NCBI GenBank assembly: GCA_963575745.1 | Contig: CAUYUJ010018565.1 | Coordinates: 37,501-101,500, forward strand | Direction of reading: 5' to 3' | DNA: 64,000 nucleotides | Source: Prorocentrum cordatum | Taxonomy: Eukaryota > Sar > Dinophyceae > Prorocentrales > Prorocentraceae | Part shown: positions 43,015 through 52,308 of the stretch, piece after piece | How positions within the stretch are numbered: position 1 is the first letter of the stretch | How the letters are laid out: the number at the start of each line of letters is the position of its first letter | Made by a program: the position numbers and the translations under genes | The notes under the pieces: model-generated | Seen by the model: only the letters and a program-made list of their open reading frames with translations | Database searches by the model: none | What the model was told of the DNA's origin: nothing

Positions 43015-44060
43015 CCGTCCCCCCCCCCCTCGAAAACGGGGGGGGGGTCACTACCGGTTCGAACCCCCCCCCGTCCATCATGAAAAGGGGGGGGAGCACT
43101 ATCGGTTCGAATTCCCCCCCTCGAAAACCGGGGGGGGTCACTACAGGTTCGAACCCCCCTCCCCTCGCCGCCGGCAAACGATTCCCGCTCCTCGGGACAG
43201 TTGCACAGTGGGCATGGGGATACTGGGACAGTCGTGGGAACGGTGGTGGGGACAGTGGTGCGGGGACAGTGGGACAGTGGTGCGGACAGTGGTGGGGACG
43301 GTGGTGGTGGGGATAGTGGTGAGGGGACAGCGGGACAGTGATGGGAACAGTGGGACAGTGGTGGGGATGGTAGTGGTGGGGACAATGGTGAAGGCGGCGG
43401 TGAGGACGGTGGTGGGACAGTAGTAGTGGGGAGTGGTGGGGACCAGTGGGGACAGTGGTGGGGACAGTGGGACAGCACAGTGGGACAGCGGCGGGCACAG
43501 TGGGGGCAGTGGTGGGAACAGTGGTGGGGGCACTGGTGGGGACAGCGGGGACGGTGGTGGGAACAGCGGGGACAGTGGTGGTGAGGACAGTGGTGCTGGG
43601 GACAGCACTGGGGGATGTGGTGCGCACGGTGGTGGGGACCCGGGAGTCGTTCGCCGGCGGTGAATGGGGGGGGGATTCGAACCGGTAATGACCCCCACCA
43701 ATTTTCTCGAGGGGGGGGTTCGAACCAGTGGTACCCCCCCCTGGTTTTTTCTGGAGGGTGGGGTGGTTCGAACCGATAGTGACCCCCTTGGTTTTTAGGA
43801 GGGGGGGGTCGAACCGGTAGTGACCCCCCTCGTTTTTTTTCTGGAGGGGGGGTGGTTCGAACCGATAGTGACCCCTCGGTTTTTAGGAGGGGGGGGGAGG
43901 TTCGAGCCGGTAGTGACCCCCCCAGATTTCCGGAAAGGGGGGGGCGGGGAGGGGTTGGGGGGGGGCTCTGCCGGGACGAAGGGGGGGGGACAGAGGTGTT
44001 CCAGCAGGGGGGGCCCCCCCGGTTCTGGAGGAAGAGGGGGGGGGAATTTTCCACAGTAAA
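43015..44060. repeat. Large inverted repeat with GGTTCGAACC motifs and a GGGGACAGTGGT core
   Basis: The left arm (43015-43200) has three units of the form GGGGTCACTACCGGTTCGAACCCCCC and the right arm (43635-43935) has about six in reverse orientation. Their inner borders pair too (CGCCGGCAAACGATTCCCG and CGGGAGTCGTTCGCCGGCG). Between them 43200-43630 is a minisatellite of 11-12 bp GGGGACAGTGGT words. Poly-G runs with interspersed palindromes continue to 44060. Confidence 0.8.
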
Positions 44061-44404
44061 GCGGCGGCGGATCACGCTCTCTCACATATCCGCCACCGTG
44101 CCTCTGGTAAAGGAGTGTCCCAAGGCTCACAGCCGTGCTGCTCCTGAGGCAAGGATCAGAACCTTGCAGGGCCCAATTCCCAAATGTCCAAGGCCGTCTG
44201 AGGATGGCACGGGGTGGCTCGCCTGAGTTCTGAACTGTTTCCCGTGCAACCTCTGGACGCTCTCCCCGCCCAAAAACGACCTCCCGAACTTTCCGTTGGG
44301 TCCACGAGGGTTTCGAGTCGCCGGAAGAACCCGTGTTTGCTATTTTTCTGGGGTAGCGGCTGACATGGGCGCCGCCCTCCTTCGCTCCCACGTCACGTCC
44401 CGCG
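44061..44404. other. No recognised feature
   Basis: Unique-looking sequence between two repeat systems. Confidence 0.4.
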
Positions 44405-45640
44405 CCCGCGGCGTCTGGGAATGCGCAGGGGTGACCGAAGCCAAGTAGGAGCATCATGTAGGTGGCGATCTACACCGCAGCGCCAGTGTACACCACAGTG
44501 CCTGCGTGCACCACAGCGCGCGTGTACACCACAGCGAATGTGTACACCGCGACAGCCGTGTGCAACGCAGCGCCTGCGTACACCAAAAAGATCGCGTGCA
44601 CCACAGCGCCTAGCGAATGCGTACACCACAACAACCACGCACAACAAAGCACCAGTGTACACCACAATGTTCACGTGCATCGCAGCGCCTGTGCACACCA
44701 CAACGCCTGTGTACACCACAGCATCCGCGTGCAACGCACCGCTGGTGTACACCACAGCGCCTGCGTGCGAAAGACAGGTAGAAGGATCATGTAGGGGAGA
44801 ATCTGCTGCGGACAGCTAAAAATACGCCAGGGAAAGGCCGAGAATAGGATGCGATGTTCTTCCCTCCTCCTTTCTCCACCTCCTCTTCCTCCTCCTCCTC
44901 CTCCTCACAGCGCCAGTCTGCGCCACAGTGCCTGCGTGCACCACAGCGCTTGTGTACACCACAGCGCCTGCGTACACCACATCAGCCATGCGCAACACAG
45001 CACCAATGTACACCACAGTGCTTCCGAGCACCACAGTGCCTGAGTACACCACGGCGCCTGTGTGCACCACAGCAACCGTGCGCAACTGAGCACCATTGTT
45101 GTTCGGGTTGAATATTTGTTGGAACAATGGAGCGCCTGTGGATTCGACATAAACAATTGTCTTGGATGTGATTTGGAAAGGAATCCTTATGGAAAAAGGA
45201 ACGCTGCAGGAAACTCCGAGTCCTCCCGGGTCCTCCCGCATCTTCCTCACTCCTCCCACCTGCGTCCAGTCCGAGAACTAGGTAGACTGATTCAATCGAC
45301 TATTCTGCGGTGCGCACTGGGATGCGCACGTGCGCTGTATCGCCGACCCGCACGACAGGGGGAAGGGTGAGGGAGGAAGAGGAGGAGGACAAGGAGGAAG
45401 GAGGAGGAGGAGGAGGAGGAGGAGGAGGAGGAGGAGGAGGAGGAGGAGGAGGAGGAGGAGGAGGAGGAGGAGGAGGAGGAGGGGGGGCAACTGTGGTGTA
45501 CATGTCGGTGTGGTGTGCGCAAGCGCTGTGGTGCACGCAGGCACTGTGGTGTACGCAGGCGCTGTGGTCTGTGGTGCAGATCGCAACCTACAGGATGCTG
45601 CTACCCGTCCTCGGTCAGTCCTAGGCATTCCAAGTCGCCG
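44405..45640. repeat. Composite repeat C: 18 bp array, two direct and one inverted section
   Basis: A leader (44405-44470, GGGAATGCGCAGGGGTGACC and AGCATCATGTAGGTGGCGAT) is followed by an 18 bp array (44470-44770; unit CAGCGCCTGTGTACACCA), a second array (44910-45090) after a CTC tract, a GGA tract (45366-45483) and a third, inverted array (45495-45575) that ends in an inverted leader (45576-45635). Since 18 is a multiple of three, Thr/Tyr/Ala-rich frames stay open; they are not called as genes. 45100-45300 between the arrays is unrelated sequence. Confidence 0.8.
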
Positions 45641-45721
45641 CTGGCTCGAAGCCGACGTCGTCGGCTCCCTCCCCATCCCCCCTCATGACGGCCGTCATCG
45701 ACTCATCGACACAGAATCAAA

Positions 45722-46215
45722 TTATCCTGGTCAAAGACCCAACCATATGCAGTTGTGGGTACGGCAACTGTGAATATTTTCTTCGGTGAAGCTCCCTGTG
45801 GGACCACGAAACGCTGCACTGGGTGGGGGGGAACGCATGCAGACGGTAGCACTGGGGCCGTCGGTGGAGCTCCCTATAAGGCCGCGAAATGTGTACTGTG
45901 TGGGTGAAACTGCCAAATTGGGCTTCCGGGACGCATGCGGGCGGTCCCACTGGGGGCTTCGGTGGAGCTCCCGATGGGGCCACGAAACGCTGTACTGTGT
46001 GGGTGAAAATGCCAAATTGAGCTTCCAGGACGCATGCGGGCGGTCCCACTGAGGGCTTCAGTGGAGCTCCCGATGGGGCCACGAAATGCTGTACTGGGTG
46101 GGTGAAAATGCCAAGATTGGGTTTCCGGGACGCATGCGGACTGTCCCACTGGGGGCTTCGGCGGAGCTCCCTATGGGGCCACGAAACGCTGTACTGGGTG
46201 GGTGAAAATGCCAAA
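45722..46215. repeat. Composite repeat A, block 5
   Basis: Well-kept leader (45722-45790, ACCCAACCATATGCAGTTGT) and about four and a half units of 100 bp, ending mid-unit at GGTGAAAATGCCAAA without the purine tract and tail. It is a truncated copy 38 kb from blocks 1-4. Confidence 0.85.
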
Positions 46216-46505
46216 CCCCTTCAAGAAATATCATTTCTTCTGAGATACGGTTGGATGCGATCGCGCCCTGGCCTCAGCAGGAGTGGCTTCGTATCCATTT
46301 TGCCCAGAATAACATGTTATAGATATGAATTGCAGATTCGCTTCCCCGGTCTGCACGGGGGCGCCCTCGTATCCAAACGTATCTACTTTTCAAACATATC
46401 TAAAACATTGAGGCCGTATCCGAAATGCTTAACGGAAACATATTTAAACGTATCTAGTTTCTCAGTAATGACGCTGTTACGGCGTATCTAATCGTCTATA
46501 ATGAT
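46216..46505. repeat. AT-rich GTATCTAAACGTATC repeat, copy 1
   Basis: Degenerate CATATCTAAACGTATC words in otherwise unique AT-richer DNA. The same word family fills 58625-58870 on the far side of the retrotransposon, in the same orientation. Confidence 0.6.
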
Positions 46506-47670
46506 CCCACATACAATGCGCATCGCCCTATTACTCAAATTCCCCAGCATTCATCGCCACAGCTACTCGTCTTGCTCCTCCTCCGCATCCTCCTTCGTTT
46601 TCCCCTCATCATCCACGGTGCCCTCTCACGAATCCTCCCATCTCTGCTGCTCAGATTGTCTCATCATCCGCATCATTGCTACACTCATCTGGACTATCCT
46701 CCTCTTCCTGCTCCTCCTCCTCCTCCTCCTCATCATCATCCTCAACATATTCAGATTCATCATCATCCTCTTCCTCATCCTCCACTCCTCTTACTCACTC
46801 ACCCTTATTGCTCCCCCTCCGCCTTGTCATCCCTCTTCGGGTAGTGATGGGTGGGGTGGTGGGGGCGGGGGGGGCGGGGGGCAGGGGGGGTTCTGGGAAG
46901 AGGGGCGAGGGAAGCATGAGGGAGAAAGGGGGATAGCACAGGGTGAGGGAGGAACGAGGAACGATAAGGAAGGGAAAAGGGAATGGGAGAGCAGGGAGGA
47001 GTGAAGAAGGGAGCCAGGAAGGACATGGGGAGGCAGGTAGGCAACGAGGAATGGAGGGAGTGAGCTGGGGGTATGGGGAATGTATGGGGGCGAGGGAGGC
47101 TGGAGTGACAGAGTGAGGGAGAGAGATGGGCGAGTGATGAGTAAGGAGGGAGGGATGGAGGGAGGGAGCGGGGAGGGAGGAGCGGGCAGGGAGGAGAGAG
47201 GGGGGGAAAGAGTGGGAGTCAGGAGGGTGAGGGAAGGAGTAGGGAGTCACTGATAGAGGCAGAAGGGAGCGAAGCAGGATGGTCCCTCATTCCCTCCATG
47301 GTTCCCTCCCTCCTTACTCCTAACTCGTCTTTCTCTCATCTCCCTCCTTCCCTCCTCCCTCACCCCCCCTCACTCCCGCAGTCCCTCACTCCCTCCATTT
47401 CTTTCTCGTTTCCTCCCTACCTCCCTGCTCCTTCACGCCTCCCTCCCTCACCCCTCCCTGCTCTCCCAGTCCCTTTTCCTTCCCTTCTCACCCCCCGTTT
47501 CTCCCTCACCCTTTGCTCCCGTGTCCTGGAGTCCCTCGCTCCCTCGCTCTCCTGCATCCTGGTTCTCTCGCTCTCCTCGCTCCTTACTTCCCCTCCCTCC
47601 TCCCGAAGAGGTGCGACGAGGCGGCGGAGGAACGAGGAGGCTGAGCGAGGAAGAGAAAGAAGAGTGAACA
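46506..47670. repeat. Pyrimidine, purine, pyrimidine blocks
   Basis: 46560-46800 is TCC-rich, 46840-47270 is almost pure purine (GGGAGG words) and 47280-47600 is almost pure pyrimidine (CCCTCC words), so the last two form a loose inverted repeat around 47275. 46560-46620 (CGTCTTGCTCCTCCTCCGCA) is similar to the reverse complement of 58200-58250. No gene. Confidence 0.6.
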
Positions 47671-47676
47671 GGATGA

Positions 47677-47708
47677 GGGAAATGATGACGATGATGATGA
47701 TGATGATT

Positions 47709-47742
<34 letters not shown>

Positions 47743-47760
47743 CGATGATGATGACGATGT
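47677..47760. repeat. GAT microsatellite
   Basis: (GAT)n with GAC variants. 47761-47884 after it shows no feature. Confidence 0.85.
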
Positions 47761-47884
47761 TGAAGATGAGGAGGAACGTAATGATGCGATGGGTGAGGGG
47801 AAATCCGCCGATCCGGCGTGTGAGTTTAAGAAGACTACGCTGAAGCTCTGCTTCAGCATGAGCTTTAGCTCTGCTTGGGAGGCA

Positions 47885-48233
47885 GGGGGGGGAACGTGAT
47901 TACCTGACGAATTATGTGCTCGGCACCTCCCCCCACCCTGCCAGCTCCCAGGAGAGAAGGGGGGGGAACAGGAAAGAGGGGGGGGGGGAGAGGGGGGGAG
48001 GGGACAGGAGAGAGGGGGGGGGACAGGAGAGAGGGGGGGGGGGAGGGAAAAGGAGAGAGAGGGGCAGGAGAGAGGGGGGGGACAGGAGAGAGGGGGGGGG
48101 AGAGACAGGAGAAGGTGGGGCGGGCAGGGGAGAGGGGGGGAAAGAAGGGGGGTGGACTGGAGAGAGGGGGGGGGGGACAGGAGAGAGGGGGGGTGGAGGA
48201 AAGAAGAGGAGGGGGGGGGACAGGAGAGGAGGG
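47885..48233. repeat. G-rich GGGGACAGGAGAG minisatellite, left part
   Basis: Repeats of ~18-25 bp built from a G run plus ACAGGAGAGAG. The same repeat resumes at 57698, right after the retrotransposon, so one minisatellite of about 580 bp was split by the insertion. The G runs could form quadruplexes. Confidence 0.85.
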
Positions 48234-48374
48234 AGTTAGTTTATGAATGCTTTTCTGGATGACTTGAGCCGCGATGTCGCGGAGCATCTCACTCTTCAGT
48301 TCATTCTGAACACTCTACTCTGTCTGCTTATAATATCCTCTACCTAACTCCAGGGGCCTACTGATATCCTTACT
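48234..48374 (-). repeat. 3' LTR of the copia element
   Basis: 141 bp, identical to the other LTR except at two positions. In element orientation it runs AGTAAGGATATC to CATAAACTAACT, so it lacks the usual TG...CA ends. The last coding frame ends inside it: its TAA stop is at 48370-48372. Confidence 0.92.
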
Positions 48375-51300
48375 CTGATCCTGCTTCTTGAGGATAGGTA
48401 GAAAGACACAAGGCGCTGACCGGCGCCTCAGATAACTCGACTAAGTCGATCTCCTGGAAGTTCATCTTCACGCTACTGTTCCTGATCGTGATCGGCTTCT
48501 CATTCTGCTTCTTGATGTTCGTAGTGGTGCCTGCGGAAGTAGTCCTGGTCAAATCGATAATACCTGTCGTCATGTACTGCATTAACTTCGGAAACGTTCC
48601 CACCTTAGTCAAACCATCCATGATCATGAGATCCGTAGGTAGGTGGAATACACGCATCATTCTGCCACTCACGCGATCCTCACGCAATGATAGGATACAC
48701 AACCTCTGAGTCTTGTCCACTGGAATACCTTTCTGTCCAACGATCAATTGATACAGGTCGAAACAATCCGTTCCCATTTCAACTGGCAGAACTGTCAATC
48801 CTTGATCCTGTAGATTCATCAGACCTTGAAGTGTCGTCGTAGCTGTCCTGGTGATCCATGGTTTCATCAATAGTTCTGTATAGCGAAGAGCCACGTACTG
48901 AGCGTTCTGAGATCCACCAACTGCTGATACTGCCTCTGCATGTGATGTGGAGTAGCTGATCCGCTTGCCTTTCTTAGATGTGCCTGACAACGGATGAGCC
49001 TTAGAAATGAACCTACTGTAATCATCTGGACAGAGCAAGCCATCTTTCGTGATTCTGATTGGTCTATCCTCGCATAAGAACAATCCCTGCGCTTCATGAG
49101 CATAGCTTGTTACCCTTGAACCATGACTTGCATCGGTGATGGAAGATAGCTTAAATGGACCATGTAGACGATGAAAGTACAAACCCATGCCATGCCGATT
49201 CCTCTTGGCTCGATCTAGAGTTAGAATCAAGGCCTTCATGTCGGCGATGGTCGGTTTTGTCTGCTTGGACTGAAGCTGCGTAGTAGCTGCACTGACGTCC
49301 CATCTGGTCTGCAAAAGATGCAGCAGTTGACAGCACAGTGAACGATAATCGTGAATCTCCTCCTTCGTGCAAAAATCACTGTCTTGTTGTAGGCGATGCT
49401 TCGATATCTCGGGAGCCTTGATCGTGTCCAGGTAAGCGTCTTGATTGATGAAGATGCAGTCGTTGGATGTGCGAGTGTATTCACATCCCAGATGAGTGAA
49501 TGGCATCTTCTTCCTCGTGATCTTACCAAACTTCTTCTCCATGAGCTGATGTCCCCAGTCTAGCCAATCTTGTCGTCCAACTGGTAGTAGGTCGTCGACG
49601 TGGAGCGTAGTGGCCATCATCAACTCATCACCTGAGTGCCAGGTGAAGCAGTTCTCGTCAAGCAATGCCTTTGCTCCTGACATGTCGTCGCATACGTACA
49701 AGGTGAAGGCTGCCTGCCACAACAAAGGTGCATCTACCAAGCCCGGTACAGGTTTGATGCATTCTAGAACGTACAGATGCGTCTCAGAATCGGGAATCTC
49801 AAATGTCTTTGAGAGATCTCGCAGATGTCGCCAAACGTTGGCTGGTGGAATGATGTACACATGTCTTTTCTCGCGTATGTCCAGGCCGAGCTTCTTGGAA
49901 TTGCGAGTCAGCTCCTCGAACTTCAAGCCTTGAAGGAAAGCAGATGGTATGTCCCATGATTCAACTTGGAAGTTGTCGTGCGTCTGTGCTAGGGATATCA
50001 TCATGCGTTGACTGACTCGTGCTGCTGTGGAGCTGTGACGATCCACCGCGTACTTTTGATTGTCCTTGAAACCTCGACCACACAAGCGTGAACGTGAGAC
50101 CCATTTTTCTTTCCACATCCATCTGCGCACCCATACGGAATCAATGAAATTGTCCGTCGCACAGTCTGTCTTCAGACGAGGGCGAAAGCAATCGTGCTGC
50201 ACGTAGGAACTGATATCCTTGTGATCTGCGGGTTCGATGAGATCCCACCATTTGGCAACGTCTTCCTCGGCCACGAGATGTTCCGATTGTGAAGCGTAGA
50301 TGGGTATGCACGTGTCTTCAAGGATATCATAGTAGAAACACTCGGCCTCGCCCGTACTCTCCACTACGAACATGCTGTCGGTCCTCTTCCATGGGAGCGT
50401 CGTGGGCGAAGCGTCGTTCACGTAGTGCTTGTAGTCCTCGAAGTCGTCCTCCATGTGATTGACATCTTGATAGAGTTGCAATAGGTCCAAGGTTCCCGAA
50501 GTACAGGATGTCTTAGCCTTTTCCGTGAGGAAGTGCGTATAGTGATGATCGTCGTGCTTTGAGTAGTAGGAGCTGTCCTCTAGAGGTACTGGTTCTGCGT
50601 CTGCTTCCGGGTGTTCAAGACCTGGAAGCGGTACAGGCTCATCGTGTCGTCTGGTTTCTGGAAGAGGTAGGGGTTCCTCTCCTGTATCATTGTGCTTCAT
50701 CATCTTGTGCATCGGTTCCATGCTACCAGACGTGTCGATGTCTCGCTTCTCGGGTAAGAGTCGTTCATCCTGTTCGTCTTCGGATATCAACCTTTCCAGC
50801 TCCTCAACAAGATCACGCGACGAGTTCCCTGCAGTCTCATCCTGTGCTTGTGGATAGAGAGGTGCCTGTCCTTGATTGATCTCCTCGGTGATACTGCTCA
50901 TCTCCTTCGTGAAATCATGATCCTGTTCCACGGTTTGTGGTGCATGTTGAATCTGTTGAAGACGTGCCTCATGCTGTCGATCGGCTTCCTCCATAATCCT
51001 GCTCATCTCCTGCGTAAGATCCATGCTCGCGTTGTCCTGATGCTGCTCTGCCTGTCGCATGCTCTGATCAGATAGTGATGAAATCAGATCAGACTGCGTC
51101 ATACTCTGATCGACTTGCTGCATGCTTTGGTCGATCACCGTGGGTTGTAAGATCGCAGGCTGTAGCTGTATTGGATACCATTGTTGCGCAGGTACTGGTG
51201 GTGCAGGATGGTGTGTGATAGGAGGTATTGCCGATGATGTTGAGGTTGAACCGTTGCCGCCAGATGCCGTTGGCAATACCGAATTATGAGATAAATCGGA

Positions 51301-52308
51301 CATGCTAGATCTTGCATCTGCTGCTCGCCGTGGTGGTGTTGATACATCGTGCCTCACGTCCAAGTCTATCAGAGGTGTCTCAGCGATCCTAACCTGACGA
51401 TGGTCAGGTGTTCGATAGACTGACTCACGACTGCTGTCCTTCAGTGCCGATCGCGGTGTCCGAGCTGGTTCGGGAGAAGGGATAAGCCGACCGAGTTCCG
51501 TTGACAAGTTGTCCTCTGCATCTTCCAAGGTCGTCTCAAGCGATGCGGTACCTTCAGTCAATGCCGGAGCGGGCGTCGTGATCGTTGCTGTTGATCCGAT
51601 GCCGTTGGGCTGATGTCGTATCGCTCGCGGTGGACTGTTCTCTGAGGCGTCCTCGAGGATGGTGATGCTGGATATATCCAAGTCGTCAATCGGTCGATAT
51701 TCGTCGTGAGAAGTTGGAGCCTCCTTTGATGCCAGAATAAAGAAATAATGACTGTACCAGGTTGCTCCAATGATGTTGCTGATGTTGTTCTGGACGTCCA
51801 AGTTGAGCTCGCGGTTGATATAGTGTTCCCGACGATCGGGATGCCATGCAATCAGTACTCCATGCCGAAGTGGCTTCAGTGAATGTACAATCCTGAAACC
51901 CGTACCGAATAAGATGGAATCCACTCCAGGTAGTCCGAAAACTGAACTGGCCAGGTGCTGGATGGAAAGCCAGAGCTGCGACGGTTCGTCTTGGAGATCT
52001 CGTGGTTCTAGTGTCAGACCGCCCTTGCCATCTGGGACTACACCCATACGATGTAGTACTCCTGTTGTGCAGTTCTCGATCACTTCAAACAACTGAGCTA
52101 AAGCGCCTGGTGTTTCTGTATTGCCCAGATAGATGTTGTGCGAGTCGATGTGGAAACCCAAGACATGGTAGCACAGTTGCCGTGGTCGCAGATGTCGGAC
52201 TGGCACAATGAAAGGTTGTCCCTGATGTGTGACAATGGCGGTACCGAGGTCCTGCTGGACCTCTCCAACCGTCGGCGTCTTTCCTCTCCGGAGCTCTCCA
52301 AATATCAA
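48370..52308 (-). CDS. pol: Copia pol part 2: reverse transcriptase and RNase H
   Basis: Open frame of 1312 codons, counted from 52308, which is not an ATG but the limit of the frame. Residues 20-45 are the end of the integrase (GTAIVTHQGQPFIVPVRHLR). Residues 200-600 are a hydrophilic Gln/Asp/Ser-rich linker. The RT lies about 720-960: WDIPSAFLQG gives the first catalytic Asp (D786) and HVDD (D905, D906) the second and third; most copia elements have YVDD here. RNase H lies about 1050-1245, with the likely acidic set D1059, E1125 (SHAEAVSA), D1181 and D1231 (DGLTK). It would copy the element RNA into DNA in Gag particles. The frame is entered by a +1 shift relative to the integrase frame, either a mutation or recoding. 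The stop TAA lies two bases inside the 3' LTR. Confidence 0.9.
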   Translation of the reverse strand: MIFGELRRGKTPTVGEVQQDLGTAIVTHQGQPFIVPVRHLRPRQLCYHVLGFHIDSHNIYLGNTETPGALAQLFEVIENCTTGVLHRMGVVPDGKGGLTLEPRDLQDEPSQLWLSIQHLASSVFGLPGVDSILFGTGFRIVHSLKPLRHGVLIAWHPDRREHYINRELNLDVQNNISNIIGATWYSHYFFILASKEAPTSHDEYRPIDDLDISSITILEDASENSPPRAIRHQPNGIGSTATITTPAPALTEGTASLETTLEDAEDNLSTELGRLIPSPEPARTPRSALKDSSRESVYRTPDHRQVRIAETPLIDLDVRHDVSTPPRRAADARSSMSDLSHNSVLPTASGGNGSTSTSSAIPPITHHPAPPVPAQQWYPIQLQPAILQPTVIDQSMQQVDQSMTQSDLISSLSDQSMRQAEQHQDNASMDLTQEMSRIMEEADRQHEARLQQIQHAPQTVEQDHDFTKEMSSITEEINQGQAPLYPQAQDETAGNSSRDLVEELERLISEDEQDERLLPEKRDIDTSGSMEPMHKMMKHNDTGEEPLPLPETRRHDEPVPLPGLEHPEADAEPVPLEDSSYYSKHDDHHYTHFLTEKAKTSCTSGTLDLLQLYQDVNHMEDDFEDYKHYVNDASPTTLPWKRTDSMFVVESTGEAECFYYDILEDTCIPIYASQSEHLVAEEDVAKWWDLIEPADHKDISSYVQHDCFRPRLKTDCATDNFIDSVWVRRWMWKEKWVSRSRLCGRGFKDNQKYAVDRHSSTAARVSQRMMISLAQTHDNFQVESWDIPSAFLQGLKFEELTRNSKKLGLDIREKRHVYIIPPANVWRHLRDLSKTFEIPDSETHLYVLECIKPVPGLVDAPLLWQAAFTLYVCDDMSGAKALLDENCFTWHSGDELMMATTLHVDDLLPVGRQDWLDWGHQLMEKKFGKITRKKMPFTHLGCEYTRTSNDCIFINQDAYLDTIKAPEISKHRLQQDSDFCTKEEIHDYRSLCCQLLHLLQTRWDVSAATTQLQSKQTKPTIADMKALILTLDRAKRNRHGMGLYFHRLHGPFKLSSITDASHGSRVTSYAHEAQGLFLCEDRPIRITKDGLLCPDDYSRFISKAHPLSGTSKKGKRISYSTSHAEAVSAVGGSQNAQYVALRYTELLMKPWITRTATTTLQGLMNLQDQGLTVLPVEMGTDCFDLYQLIVGQKGIPVDKTQRLCILSLREDRVSGRMMRVFHLPTDLMIMDGLTKVGTFPKLMQYMTTGIIDLTRTTSAGTTTNIKKQNEKPITIRNSSVKMNFQEIDLVELSEAPVSALCLSTYPQEAGSE

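Noticed and set aside
43015-43935. tRNA genes
   Set aside because: Only the T-arm-like GGTTCGAACC is present; no acceptor stem, D-arm or anticodon arm could be folded around it.
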